Shown here: in pieces, positions 34,343 to 42,871 of the stretch
How the letters are laid out: every line of letters starts with the position of its first letter
Position numbering within the stretch: position 1 is the first letter of the stretch
DNA from: Desulfosarcina ovata subsp. ovata
Lineage (GTDB): Bacteria > Desulfobacterota > Desulfobacteria > Desulfobacterales > Desulfosarcinaceae
NCBI RefSeq assembly: GCF_009689005.1
Contig: NZ_AP021879.1
Location: 6,481,724 to 6,545,723 of the forward strand
DNA: 64,000 nucleotides
Reading direction: 5' to 3'
Notes under the pieces: model-generated
What the model saw: the letters and a program-made list of their open reading frames with translations, nothing else
What the model was told of the DNA's origin: nothing
Databases searched by the model: none
Translations under genes and position numbers: made by a program

Positions 34343-34906
34343 ATGGCAGACAAATCCGATAGCGATAGCGATAGCGACAGCGCCAAGAGCCCGGCATTAC
34401 ATAAGCGATTCAAGGTAGGGGATCTCGCTGTCTATCCGGCCCACGGCGTCGGTCGTATTGAAGCCATCGAAACCAAGGTCGTCAATGGTGAGGAACACGA
34501 TTTTTACATCATGAAAATCATTGAAAATGCAATGGTGATCATGATTCCGACCTGGAATGTGGCTTCCGTGGGGCTCCGGGACGTTATCCAGAAAAAAGAT
34601 ATCCCCAAAATTTTCGATGTGATGCGCCTGCGCCAGGACCAGCCCATGGATAACCAGACATGGAACCGGCGTTATCGCGAGTACATGGAAAAGATCAAAA
34701 CCGGCTCACTCTTCGAGGTGGCCGAGGTCTACCGGGATCTCTCACTGCTCAAAATGACCAAAGACCTCTCCTTTGGGGAACGCAAACTTTACGATACTGC
34801 TCAGAATCTTCTCGTCAAAGAGCTTTCGACTGCCAAAAACAAAAACGAGAAGGCCATTATTAAAGAAATTGAGTCTCTTTTTACCACTGATGAGGCAGGC
34901 GACTAA
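34343..34906 (+). CDS. CarD-family transcription regulator
   Basis: CarD/CdnL proteins bind RNA polymerase beta and stabilise open complexes at rRNA and housekeeping promoters. The 187-residue product shows the Tudor-like RNAP-interaction domain (FKVGDLAVYPAHGVGRIEAIE) and the helical C-terminal domain (YREYMEKIKTGSLFEVAEVYRDL then FGERKLYDTAQNLLVKEL). It carries an N-terminal addition of about 22 residues rich in Ser-Asp dipeptides, made by repeats of GATAGC. Most CarD proteins begin directly at the FKVGD strand, so this tail is unusual. No strong ribosome site precedes the ATG at 34343. A pseudouridine synthase follows 14 bp later. Confidence 0.92.
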   Translation: MADKSDSDSDSDSAKSPALHKRFKVGDLAVYPAHGVGRIEAIETKVVNGEEHDFYIMKIIENAMVIMIPTWNVASVGLRDVIQKKDIPKIFDVMRLRQDQPMDNQTWNRRYREYMEKIKTGSLFEVAEVYRDLSLLKMTKDLSFGERKLYDTAQNLLVKELSTAKNKNEKAIIKEIESLFTTDEAGD

Positions 34907-34920
34907 GCCGTTTCATCCGT

Positions 34921-35895
34921 ATGTCTAACCCACCATCGCGCTTCTCTTTTGCAGTTGTCCCCTGCCAGGCGGGAGACCGCCTCGATCGCTTGGTCGCCGC
35001 TTGTGTGGCGCACTGTTCGCGATCCTTTGCTGCCGTGCTGATCCGGCAGGGACGAATCACCGTAGACGGGCAGACCAGAAAACCGGGATACGTGGTCAAG
35101 TCCGGAGAACAGATTTCAGGAACCATTCCACCAGCCGACACGCCCGCTTTTTTGCCTGAAGCGATTCCCCTTGAAATTCTCTATGAAGACGACGAACTGC
35201 TGGTTGTCAACAAATCCCCCGGCATCGTTGTTCATCCGGCTCCCGGCCATAGTGGCGGAACCCTGGCCAATGCCCTGATGCATCACTGTCCAGACCTGCA
35301 AGGCATATCCGGTGGTTTGCGTCCCGGCATCGTTCATCGCCTCGACAAAGATACCTCCGGTGCCATGGTGGTGGCCAAAACCAGCCGTGCGATGCACCAT
35401 CTGGCCGCACAGTTCAAATCCCGTCAGGTGCATAAGCTCTACCTGGCCCTGGTGTATGGCAATCCCCTAAACGAACACGGCAGCATTGATCTGCCTATCG
35501 GCAGGCATCCGGTGGCGCGCAAGCGGATGTCCGTGCACAGCCGCGTCCCGCGCCCGGCGCTGACCCTCTGGCAGGTGAGGGAACATTTCGCTGGCTTGAG
35601 TCTGCTGGAACTGGACATCCGGACGGGGCGCACCCACCAGATTCGGGTGCATTGTAAGGCCATTGGGCACCCGGTGGTTGGCGATCCGCTATATTCCCGT
35701 CGAGGCCTTAAACGCCAACTGACCCAGGTCGCGCCGTTGATTGCACAGGTGGTGGAACCCGTTCAGCGCCAGATGCTGCATGCGCGACAGCTTCAGATCC
35801 GCCATCCGTTGGACGATCGTCGGTTGATTGTTGAAGCGCCCTTGCCATTTGATATGGATGAAGTCCTCAGGAAGCTCCGCATGAACTCACGCTAA
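34921..35895 (+). CDS. RluA/RluD-family pseudouridine synthase
   Basis: Isomerises specific uridines to pseudouridine in 23S rRNA or tRNA. The 324-residue protein has an N-terminal S4 RNA-binding domain (DRLDRLVAACVAHCSRSFAAVLIRQGRITV) and the catalytic domain with HRLDKDTSG, in which Asp142 is the nucleophile. RTHQIRVHCKAIGHPVVGDPLY is the C-terminal signature. Overall it looks most like RluD, but the exact target cannot be fixed from sequence. It ends the plus-strand block, convergent with the Rnf operon. Confidence 0.93.
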   Translation: MSNPPSRFSFAVVPCQAGDRLDRLVAACVAHCSRSFAAVLIRQGRITVDGQTRKPGYVVKSGEQISGTIPPADTPAFLPEAIPLEILYEDDELLVVNKSPGIVVHPAPGHSGGTLANALMHHCPDLQGISGGLRPGIVHRLDKDTSGAMVVAKTSRAMHHLAAQFKSRQVHKLYLALVYGNPLNEHGSIDLPIGRHPVARKRMSVHSRVPRPALTLWQVREHFAGLSLLELDIRTGRTHQIRVHCKAIGHPVVGDPLYSRRGLKRQLTQVAPLIAQVVEPVQRQMLHARQLQIRHPLDDRRLIVEAPLPFDMDEVLRKLRMNSR

Positions 35896-35945
35896 ATGCA
35901 ACTGTGGCTCAAAGCCACTTTTATCGCAGAGGATTTCAAGGGAAA

Positions 35946-35977
35946 TAAAAAACGCCGCCGGATTTCCGGCGGCGTTG
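35946..35977 (-). terminator. intrinsic terminator of the Rnf operon
   Basis: Read on the minus strand, AACGCCGCCGGA pairs with TCCGGCGGCGTT and runs into TTTTTTATTT. It lies about 30 bp beyond the rnfB stop and also faces the convergent pseudouridine synthase gene. Confidence 0.88.
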
Positions 35978-36003
35978 GGTGAAATCGGGGTGAAGAAATT
36001 CGC

Positions 36004-38112
36004 TCAGGCGGCGCTTTGTTCGCCCTCAGGGGTGGAAGGGGCGATGGTGTCCGGATTGTAGCAAACCCGGCAGCAGTTGAGACAGCGGCTCGATTCGTGT
36101 TTGGCATCCGCCTCGGTGATCACCTGGTCGACTTCAATCATCGAATCGATGCGATCTTTTACCGGCAATTCCGGCATGGGGGTCCGTTTGCTTTTCACCA
36201 CGCCGGGAACCGTTTGAAAGAGCGACTCGGGAATGTGCTGTTTGCGCAAGGACTTGGGAGATCCTTTGACCTCCTCACCGGTAATATACTGATGGATGGA
36301 ACGCGCCGCCCGGCGCCCGCCACCGATGGCATCCACGACAAGGGAGGGGCCGGTCGCCACGTCTCCACCGGTAAACAGATAGGGGACGCTGCATTGCAGG
36401 GTTTCCGGGTCGTTATCGAATGTATTCCAGCGAGTAATGGTAATGTCTTCTTTCTCTGGTTCTTTTTCCATAAAGCTGACATCAGGCTGCTGGCTGATGG
36501 CCGAGATTACCATGTCCACATCGAGTATGGTCTCTGACCCTTCGATCGGCACAGGTCGGCGCCGGCCGCTGGCGTCTGGTTCGCCCAGTTCCATCTGAAG
36601 GTATTCCAACCCTTTGACGTTGCCCTGGCCATCGTCGATAACGCGGGTCGGGGCGGCCAGGAACTGGAAAGAAATGCCTTCATGTTCAGCGGCAACGATT
36701 TCCACCTCGTTGGCGGGCATTTCCTTGCGTGTCCGGCGGTAGACCAGATAGACTTTTTCGCAGCCCAGGCGCAGCAGGGTGCGCACACAGTCGATGGCCG
36801 AGTTGCCGCCGCCAACGACCGCCGCGCGTTTGCCGATGGGAATGCGCTTGTCAGGGGAGTCGGCCACGGAAGAGAGGAAATTGATGCCCTGCGATACGCC
36901 CTTGAGATCTTCCCCCTTGATGCCCAGCTTATAATCTTTCCACGCACCGATACCAACGAAAATGGCGTCATAGCCTTCTTCTCGTAGGCTCTGGATAGTG
37001 AAGTCGCGTCCCAGGCAGGTGTGGTAGTGCACGTCGATCCCCAGATTGAGAATGCCTTCGATCTCCCAGTCGAGGACTTTGTCGGGCAGGCGATATTCCG
37101 GTATCCCATAGCGCGTGATGCCGCTCAGTTTGGACATGTTTTCGTAGATCGTGGGATGGTGCCCCAGTCGCCGCAGAAAGTAGGCACAACTGACGCCTGC
37201 CGGGCCACCGCCGATGACGGCCACGCGTTTACCGGTATCCGGCGCACAGGGAATCGGAAAACGGGTTCCGCTGTTCATCTCATAGTCGGCCACAAATCGC
37301 TTGAGTTGATTGATGGAGACGGCCTCGTCATCTTCAATAGCCCGGCGGCAGTAGGTTTCACAGGGATGCGGGCAGACGCGGCCGCAGGAGAGCAGCAGCG
37401 GGTTGCGTTCACGGATGGTGCTGACCGCGGCTTCGTAGTCGCCCTCACGGATCTGGCGGATGTATCTGGGAATGTCGATCTCCGCCGGGCAGGTTTGCTG
37501 ACAGGGGGCCAGGGCGTGGTCTTCCTCATTGAAAACCAGCAGACGCTCGGACATGGTCTTGACCGACAGCAAGTCTTTGGGGCAGGCGGCCGCGCAGGCA
37601 CCACAACCCACACACTTCATTTCGTCGATCACCGGGAACCCATTTGGCCCCATGTGAATAGCATCGAAGAGGCAGGTTTTGATGCAGTCACCCATTCCCA
37701 GACAGCCGATGGAGCAGACCCGTTTCCCGCCGTAAAGCGCGGTCATGGCGGCGCAGGTCATCGCTCCGTTGTAAATGAACTTGTCTTCCGCACGGTCACC
37801 GCCGCTGCACGGGTTAAGTGATTTGACCGGTTCTGCCGTCCCCGGATCAACGCCCATGACGCCGGCGATATTGACGGCTGCCTCGGAATCGGCGGCAACG
37901 CAGATACCGGGTTTGGCCCGGCCCTCGACAATGGCCACTGCCGCAGCGCCGCAACCGGCAAATCCGCAGCCACCGCAGTTGGCGCCGGCCAGGAAGTATT
38001 CGACCTGACCAATACGGGGATCTTCGTAAACGTAGAAGACTTTGGATGCAACACTGAGAATAATGCCGCAGGTGGCACCAATGCCAAGCATGACAAGAAT
38101 AGCGATGGTCAC
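36004..38112 (-). CDS. rnfB: RnfB fused to a GltD/NfnB-like flavoprotein
   Basis: A 702-residue fusion. Residues 1-180 are RnfB: membrane anchor, the [4Fe-4S] motif Cys46, Cys49, Cys54 and Cys71 (CGGCGFAGC), and two ferredoxin-type clusters (Cys133/137/143/147 and Cys167/170/173/177). RnfB is the ferredoxin-interacting subunit. From about residue 200 it becomes a glutamate-synthase-small-subunit/NfnB-like oxidoreductase: Fe-S cysteines Cys204, Cys208, Cys247, Cys251 and Cys255, an FAD loop VIGGGPAGVSCAYFLRR (299 onward) and a second nucleotide loop VVGGGNSAIDCVRTL. An extra CLNCCRVC cluster lies near the C-terminus. Start is GTG with AAAGGAGG upstream. It is last in the operon, after a terminator-like hairpin. 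The fusion predicts exchange of electrons between ferredoxin/Rnf and NAD(P)H. Confidence 0.9.
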   Translation of the reverse strand: MTIAILVMLGIGATCGIILSVASKVFYVYEDPRIGQVEYFLAGANCGGCGFAGCGAAAVAIVEGRAKPGICVAADSEAAVNIAGVMGVDPGTAEPVKSLNPCSGGDRAEDKFIYNGAMTCAAMTALYGGKRVCSIGCLGMGDCIKTCLFDAIHMGPNGFPVIDEMKCVGCGACAAACPKDLLSVKTMSERLLVFNEEDHALAPCQQTCPAEIDIPRYIRQIREGDYEAAVSTIRERNPLLLSCGRVCPHPCETYCRRAIEDDEAVSINQLKRFVADYEMNSGTRFPIPCAPDTGKRVAVIGGGPAGVSCAYFLRRLGHHPTIYENMSKLSGITRYGIPEYRLPDKVLDWEIEGILNLGIDVHYHTCLGRDFTIQSLREEGYDAIFVGIGAWKDYKLGIKGEDLKGVSQGINFLSSVADSPDKRIPIGKRAAVVGGGNSAIDCVRTLLRLGCEKVYLVYRRTRKEMPANEVEIVAAEHEGISFQFLAAPTRVIDDGQGNVKGLEYLQMELGEPDASGRRRPVPIEGSETILDVDMVISAISQQPDVSFMEKEPEKEDITITRWNTFDNDPETLQCSVPYLFTGGDVATGPSLVVDAIGGGRRAARSIHQYITGEEVKGSPKSLRKQHIPESLFQTVPGVVKSKRTPMPELPVKDRIDSMIEVDQVITEADAKHESSRCLNCCRVCYNPDTIAPSTPEGEQSAA

Positions 38113-38197
38113 GAAAACCTCCTTTATTTAAGGGCCGTCAGCAAAGGGATGGATCTGCATTGGCGAAGACCCAATCTGGCAGCAAAACAATTTGCTA

Positions 38198-38241
38198 CTA
38201 AAAAACCGTTTGGAACGACTCAAGTCCCCCCAAACGGTTTC
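38198..38241 (-). terminator. internal terminator/attenuator between rnfA and rnfB
   Basis: On the minus strand AAACCGTTTGG and CCAAACGGTTT form a stem around about 16 nt and are followed by six Ts. It sits in the 176-bp gap inside the otherwise tightly packed operon, so it could lower rnfB expression relative to rnfCDGEA or mark a separate rnfB transcript. Confidence 0.75.
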
Positions 38242-38288
38242 GGTTTTGATAATACTGATGCGTGTCCCGTCAGGGGCCTGTGCGCTGA

Positions 38289-38861
38289 CTACACCATTCC
38301 GCGAAATGCGTAAAAACTCAGTGAGAGGATTCCGGCGGTAACCAGTGCGATAGAGGTGTCCTGCAACGGTTTCGGCACCCTGGCCAGAAGAATCCGTTCA
38401 CGAACACCGGCAAAAAGAATCAATGCCAGACCAAATCCGGCGGCATACCCGAAGGAGGCGACCAGCGACTGCATGAAGCTGTACTCTTTGTCAATATTTA
38501 GCACGCAGACACCGAAAACCGCACAGTTCGTGGTAATCAGAGGCAGAAAAATACCCAAACCGGCATAAAGCGCCGGCATGCTCTTTTTGAGAAACATTTC
38601 TACGAACTGAACCAGTGACGCGATGACCAGAATAAAGGCAATCGTTCTCAGGTAAACCAGTTTATAGGGTAACAGAAGATAATTGAAGATCAGCCAAGTC
38701 ATTACACCGGCCATGACCAGTACGAAAATGACGGCCATGGCCATGCCCACGGCGGTTTCCATTTTCTTTGATGTGCCGAGGAAAGGGCAATTTCCCAAAA
38801 ATTGGGCCAGTAAAATATTATTGACGAAGATGCAGGCGATGATGAGTTCAATATAGTCCAT
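38289..38861 (-). CDS. rnfA: Rnf complex subunit A
   Basis: Six-helix membrane subunit of the Rnf ferredoxin:NAD+ oxidoreductase, paralogous to RnfE. 190 residues with the signature NNILLAQFLGNCPFLGTSKK near the start and TNCAVFGVCVLN in the middle; the cysteines in these two half-membrane motifs ligate an intramembrane iron cluster in the RnfA/E (NqrD/E) family. It starts 19 bp after rnfE. Confidence 0.96.
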   Translation of the reverse strand: MDYIELIIACIFVNNILLAQFLGNCPFLGTSKKMETAVGMAMAVIFVLVMAGVMTWLIFNYLLLPYKLVYLRTIAFILVIASLVQFVEMFLKKSMPALYAGLGIFLPLITTNCAVFGVCVLNIDKEYSFMQSLVASFGYAAGFGLALILFAGVRERILLARVPKPLQDTSIALVTAGILSLSFYAFRGMV

Positions 38862-38879
38862 TGCACACTTCCTTTATCG

Positions 38880-39503
38880 CTATTTGCTCGGAATAAGGTT
38901 CATCAGGCACAGGAGCAGACCCAAAGCGACAAATGCTCCCGGCGCCTGAACGGCAAAGACGAAGGGCTCATAGGATGCTCCGAAAATATTCGGAATACTA
39001 TAGGGCAGAAAGCCGAACACATCACCGGCAAGTCCGCCGGTGCCCAAAAGTTCACGAACTGCACCGAGGACGGCCAGCGAACAGGTAAAGCCGATTCCGA
39101 TGCCCAGGCCGTCAGCAGCGGAAAGGACGACGCCGTTTTTAGACGCAAATGCCTCCGCTCGCCCCAGGACGATACAATTGACCACGATAAGGGGGATGAA
39201 CACACCCAGGTCCATGAACAGCGTGTACGCGAAGGCCGCCATCATCTGCTCAACCACGATAACGAAAGTGGCGATGATGATGATGAAACAGGCGATACGC
39301 ACCTTGGCGGGAATGACCTTCCGCAAAAGAGAAACCAGGATATTGGAGCAGAGCAGGACGAAAGTGGTGGCCAGTCCCATACCAATACCGTTTTTCATGG
39401 AAGTGGTAACACCCAGTACCGGGCAGAGACCAAGGACCAGGCGAAACGGCGGTATCTCCTTCCAGAGGCCTTTGGTAAATTCAGAAGCAATCGATTTGGC
39501 CAT
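38880..39503 (-). CDS. rnfE: Rnf complex subunit E
   Basis: Membrane subunit that pairs with RnfA. 207 residues; the hallmark segments are LVLGLCPVLGVTTSMKNGIGMG and FIPLIVVNCIVLGRAEAFASKNG, carrying the two conserved cysteines. Six predicted helices. Packed 15 bp after rnfG. Confidence 0.96.
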   Translation of the reverse strand: MAKSIASEFTKGLWKEIPPFRLVLGLCPVLGVTTSMKNGIGMGLATTFVLLCSNILVSLLRKVIPAKVRIACFIIIIATFVIVVEQMMAAFAYTLFMDLGVFIPLIVVNCIVLGRAEAFASKNGVVLSAADGLGIGIGFTCSLAVLGAVRELLGTGGLAGDVFGFLPYSIPNIFGASYEPFVFAVQAPGAFVALGLLLCLMNLIPSK

Positions 39504-39518
39504 TTTTGCTAGACTCCT

Positions 39519-40112
39519 TTATTTGCCCATGCCTTTGATTTGTTCTTCCAGCTGTGGTTTCAGTTTGTTGTAAGAGGTGATGGCATTGTTGACGCCAGCG
39601 CAGACCGCCCGGGAGGTAATGGTGGCGCCGCTCAGCGCATTTACACTGCCACCGTCGTTGGTCACCTTGAGAGGCGTACCAATCGGCTTGCCGGCAAACT
39701 GCGCTGAAAATTTGGGGTCGTCTTTGGCCATGGCGCCGAGTCCGGGTGTCTCTTTGTGCGTCGTGACGGCAATCCCGCGAAGGGTTTCGTCGGCCATGTT
39801 GATGGCGACCACCAAACCCACCTTGTCAGCAAAACCGCTGGCGCTGGCTTCCATAACGACCGTGTCCGCCGTTCCACCGAAGACGCCGACGAATACATTG
39901 CGCTCTTCCTCGCCATCCTTGATTTTAAACCGGTCTTCCACAGGATCGTTTTCGGCATCCTTGAGGATCTGTCGGATGGCGGGGCCCTTTACCAGGTTCA
40001 TTACCTGATTCTCAATTTTGGGTTCGGTAAAACCCTTCAACCAAGAGAGGCCCCCACCCGAAATGACGCTTAGTACGGTCAGAACGACCACCATTTTGAT
40101 CATTTCACCCAT
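39519..40112 (-). CDS. rnfG: Rnf complex subunit G
   Basis: Periplasmic-facing flavoprotein subunit with one N-terminal membrane helix (residues 6-24). The covalent-FMN motif SGATITS (161-167) predicts flavinylation at Thr166 by an ApbE-type transferase; no apbE is in the window. 197 residues, normal length. Its start is one base after the rnfD stop, so translation is probably coupled. Confidence 0.95.
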   Translation of the reverse strand: MGEMIKMVVVLTVLSVISGGGLSWLKGFTEPKIENQVMNLVKGPAIRQILKDAENDPVEDRFKIKDGEEERNVFVGVFGGTADTVVMEASASGFADKVGLVVAINMADETLRGIAVTTHKETPGLGAMAKDDPKFSAQFAGKPIGTPLKVTNDGGSVNALSGATITSRAVCAGVNNAITSYNKLKPQLEEQIKGMGK

Positions 40113-40113
40113 G

Positions 40114-41076
40114 TTACGCTACCTTTCCAATCGCCTTGGGTCTGATCTTGTCGACCAGCGGATTTATCAGATTGATCAGAAGAATCGCGAAGATTACGCC
40201 ATCCACATAGATGCCGATATTGCGGATCAGAACCGTCATTACACCGCCTAGTGTGCCGTAGATCAGCATGGGGACAAAATTGACCGGAGAAGTGGTGCTT
40301 TCAGTGGCCAGGAAGAAGGCGCCGAACAAGGTATAGCCCGTCAACAGATGAAAGACAGGATCGGCGAAGCGCGAAGGATCAGCCATGTTAAACAACATGG
40401 CGGTAATGTAAGTCCCGACGATAAAGCTTACACAGACTTCCCAGCGAATGATTCCCCGGATCATCAGATAGATGCCACCAATCACCAGTGCTAACCCGTT
40501 GGCACTGCCCAAGCCGCCCACTTGGCGTCCCATGAGCAGGTCGAGTGGATGGAGATGCTCTACAGCTGCGGGTCCAAAGGCCTTGAGGGCGGCCAGCGGT
40601 TCCGAAGTGGTCGGAAAATCAAGAGAAAAATTAACCAGACCGGCATCGAAATCGAGGTGGCCCTTGTATGAAATCATCAGGATAGCAATTGCCAAAACAA
40701 CCGGATTGAACGGGTTGGCGCCGATTCCACCAAAAATCTGCATGCCGATAACAATGGCGAGAAATGTCCCGACGAGGACCACCCACCACGGCGTTGACGC
40801 GGGCAGCATCATGCCCAGTAGCAGACCGATCAGAGCAGCATTGCCGTCACCCACCGTAATTGGCCGCCGCATGGCCCGGTTCAGCAGAAGCTCCCACAAG
40901 ATTGCCGTCGACATGGCCATACAGATAACGCCCAGAGCCGGTGCACCGTAATAGGCGATTCCTGCGATTGCGGCGGGAAGGGCGGCGATGATGGTGTGAT
41001 AGCTTCGCTCGGGAATCCCGCTGCCGTCATGCCAGAACGGTGCGTGGGAAACAATTAGCGTCTTCTTACTGTTCAT
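40114..41076 (-). CDS. rnfD: Rnf complex subunit D
   Basis: Polytopic membrane subunit (320 residues, about nine helices) homologous to NqrB. Conserved parts include FWHDGSGIPERSYHTIIAALPA, QIFGGIGANPFNPVVLA and FNMADPSRFADPVFHLLTGYTLFGAFFLATE. In most RnfD/NqrB proteins a Ser/Thr-Gly/Ser-Ala-Thr-Pro-Leu motif carries a covalent FMN; at that place this protein reads AAVEHLHPLDLLMG, so the flavinylation Thr seems absent. It overlaps rnfC by 11 bp. Confidence 0.94.
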   Translation of the reverse strand: MNSKKTLIVSHAPFWHDGSGIPERSYHTIIAALPAAIAGIAYYGAPALGVICMAMSTAILWELLLNRAMRRPITVGDGNAALIGLLLGMMLPASTPWWVVLVGTFLAIVIGMQIFGGIGANPFNPVVLAIAILMISYKGHLDFDAGLVNFSLDFPTTSEPLAALKAFGPAAVEHLHPLDLLMGRQVGGLGSANGLALVIGGIYLMIRGIIRWEVCVSFIVGTYITAMLFNMADPSRFADPVFHLLTGYTLFGAFFLATESTTSPVNFVPMLIYGTLGGVMTVLIRNIGIYVDGVIFAILLINLINPLVDKIRPKAIGKVA

Positions 41077-42349
41077 TCATCTCCTCCGCAGATAGGGTCC
41101 GGCCTAATTCATATTTTGCCAGTTTGATATACTGAAAAATCGGGATACGGGAGACGCAGACGTAGCTGCACAGGCCGCACTCGATACACGCATACAGATC
41201 GTACAGATCCGCGCCTTCGGCATATTGCCCGGCTTCCAGAAAGCGGATGAGCAGGTTGACCGGCACGTTGGCTGGGCAGACCCGTACGCAGTCTCCGCAG
41301 TTGATGCACGGATAGTCGCTGTAAAGGGGGATAATGCTCTTGTCCTGGACCATTACGGCATCGGTATCCGGTCCCAGGGGCAGATCTTCGCTATAGATGG
41401 CGTTACCGGTCATGGGGCCGCCGAAGATGATTTTGTCCTGATCATTGACCTCCACGCCAAAGGCCTTCAGGAGTGCGGCCACCGGTGTACCGATTTTTGC
41501 CCGGGCCATGTGCTTGACGCCCTGTTTGTCGATGACGGTGACGTTTTTTTCGATCGTCAGGCACCCGGTGGAGAAGGCCTTGCCAATGGCTGCAACGGAT
41601 TCGGCGCGCAGAAAATGGATGCCCAGGGAGGCCATACCTGTTTCGTCCGGCAGGCGTCCGGTGAGGCTGTTTAAAATCATCAGCGGTTGCGCATAGGGAT
41701 ACTGAGAGGAAAAGGGTTGAATGCGGGCATCCAGATGGCCCGAGTAGTTCTGAACGCTCTCCTCCGGAACAGCGATAACAATCTCTTCAATACCGGTCGC
41801 TTTTCTCAGAACTTCGATGCCGGCATTGATAGCTTCGATGTTGTTTTTTAGTACATAGAGGCTGGTGTCAATGAGAAGATCGGCATTGCCGCCGTAAATG
41901 ATAATGGTGCTGACCGGATTGCGTTCGTCCATCAGCGGCGCGAAGTCCGGTTCGCCGGGCCCGGCGGCGAGAAAACGAGTCAATGTTTCCAGGGATGGGG
42001 CTTCGGCAGCGGCGCTAAATTCGGGATCGATGACCTCATTCCCCTCGGTTTTAATGGTCACCGCCGTCCAGGCATTGCCGTAGTCAGCCAGAAACGGCGC
42101 CATTGCGCAAACCGTTCCGGTGACCGACGAAATCGCATAAACATCGTCATTTTCGTTTAACACCAGCCGCTGCCCGGTTTGGACCGGGGTGCCCACTTTC
42201 AGTGTGCTGCTGGCCTGCTTGAACGGCTTTTTGATATACAGGGTAACCTGCTCCGGTGCGGGAATGGCCACCGGGCTGGCAGATGCATCGGTGGCCAGTT
42301 CGTACTTGAAACAAGGCGTGGATAGACCGAAAAATGATCGTTTTCGCAT
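41066..42349 (-). CDS. rnfC: Rnf complex subunit C
   Basis: Cytoplasmic subunit that binds NADH/FMN and two [4Fe-4S] clusters. 427 residues: N-terminal lipoyl-like barrel region (PEQVTLYIKKPFKQASSTLKVG), Rossmann-like domain, SLBB-like segment, and the cluster motifs CINCGDCVRVCPANVP and CIECGLCSYVC near the end. In most RnfC proteins a glycine-rich NADH loop is prominent near the N-terminus; here the corresponding part is less clear. It begins the rnfCDGEA run, 75 bp after the cytochrome gene. Confidence 0.94.
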   Translation of the reverse strand: MRKRSFFGLSTPCFKYELATDASASPVAIPAPEQVTLYIKKPFKQASSTLKVGTPVQTGQRLVLNENDDVYAISSVTGTVCAMAPFLADYGNAWTAVTIKTEGNEVIDPEFSAAAEAPSLETLTRFLAAGPGEPDFAPLMDERNPVSTIIIYGGNADLLIDTSLYVLKNNIEAINAGIEVLRKATGIEEIVIAVPEESVQNYSGHLDARIQPFSSQYPYAQPLMILNSLTGRLPDETGMASLGIHFLRAESVAAIGKAFSTGCLTIEKNVTVIDKQGVKHMARAKIGTPVAALLKAFGVEVNDQDKIIFGGPMTGNAIYSEDLPLGPDTDAVMVQDKSIIPLYSDYPCINCGDCVRVCPANVPVNLLIRFLEAGQYAEGADLYDLYACIECGLCSYVCVSRIPIFQYIKLAKYELGRTLSAEEMNEQ

Positions 42350-42424
42350 GGGCTCAACCTTTTGTTAGGTCCGCAGTAAGTGTTGACGGTGCCATTACGG
42401 TTTTCTTTTAAGCGATTTGCCCGA

Positions 42425-42871
42425 CTATAGGACATGGCATTTGGAGCAGTTGTCCGATCCCGACTGCGGTCCTTTTTCGAACTGCTCATGGCATTCGATG
42501 CAACCCTGATGAAAGGCATCCGCACGGGATATCATTTCGGTGTCTTCAATGTCGCTTTCATCATGGCAGTCAAGGCAGCGATCCGGCTTCGCGCCATCTT
42601 CGGCGGGGACCTGATGGCATTCCCCGCAGGCGATCAACGCGCTGTCGTCATCCATGGGGTGATGATGACAATCGAAGCAGCTGGCCCCGTAACCGGTGGC
42701 ATCGGTGTGGGTGTAATGGTCAAAAAGGACTTTTCCCGCATTGGTCTGGTACATGATCCGGATGGGTTCCTCGGGCGCTTTGGCCGGAAAAGCCGCATAG
42801 CAGATTATTCCGACAAGCAACAGGTGGATTGCCAGACCGTAAGCAAACAGCAGCTGTTTCTTCGACGTCAT
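42425..42871 (-). CDS. Rnf-associated pentaheme cytochrome c
   Basis: A 148-residue exported cytochrome with an uncleaved or cleavable N-terminal hydrophobic segment (LLFAYGLAIHLLLVGIICYAAF) and five CXXCH haem sites: CFDCH, CGECH, CLDCH, CIECH and CSKCH. The spacing and extra His residues (HTDATGYGASCFDCHHHP) suggest bis-His class III (cytochrome c3-like) haems. It is the first gene of the Rnf operon. Similar cytochromes accompany Rnf in Desulfovibrio and Methanosarcina, so it likely links Rnf to periplasmic electron carriers. Start at 42871; a longer frame reaches 43072 but lacks coding character. Confidence 0.92.
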   Translation of the reverse strand: MTSKKQLLFAYGLAIHLLLVGIICYAAFPAKAPEEPIRIMYQTNAGKVLFDHYTHTDATGYGASCFDCHHHPMDDDSALIACGECHQVPAEDGAKPDRCLDCHDESDIEDTEMISRADAFHQGCIECHEQFEKGPQSGSDNCSKCHVL

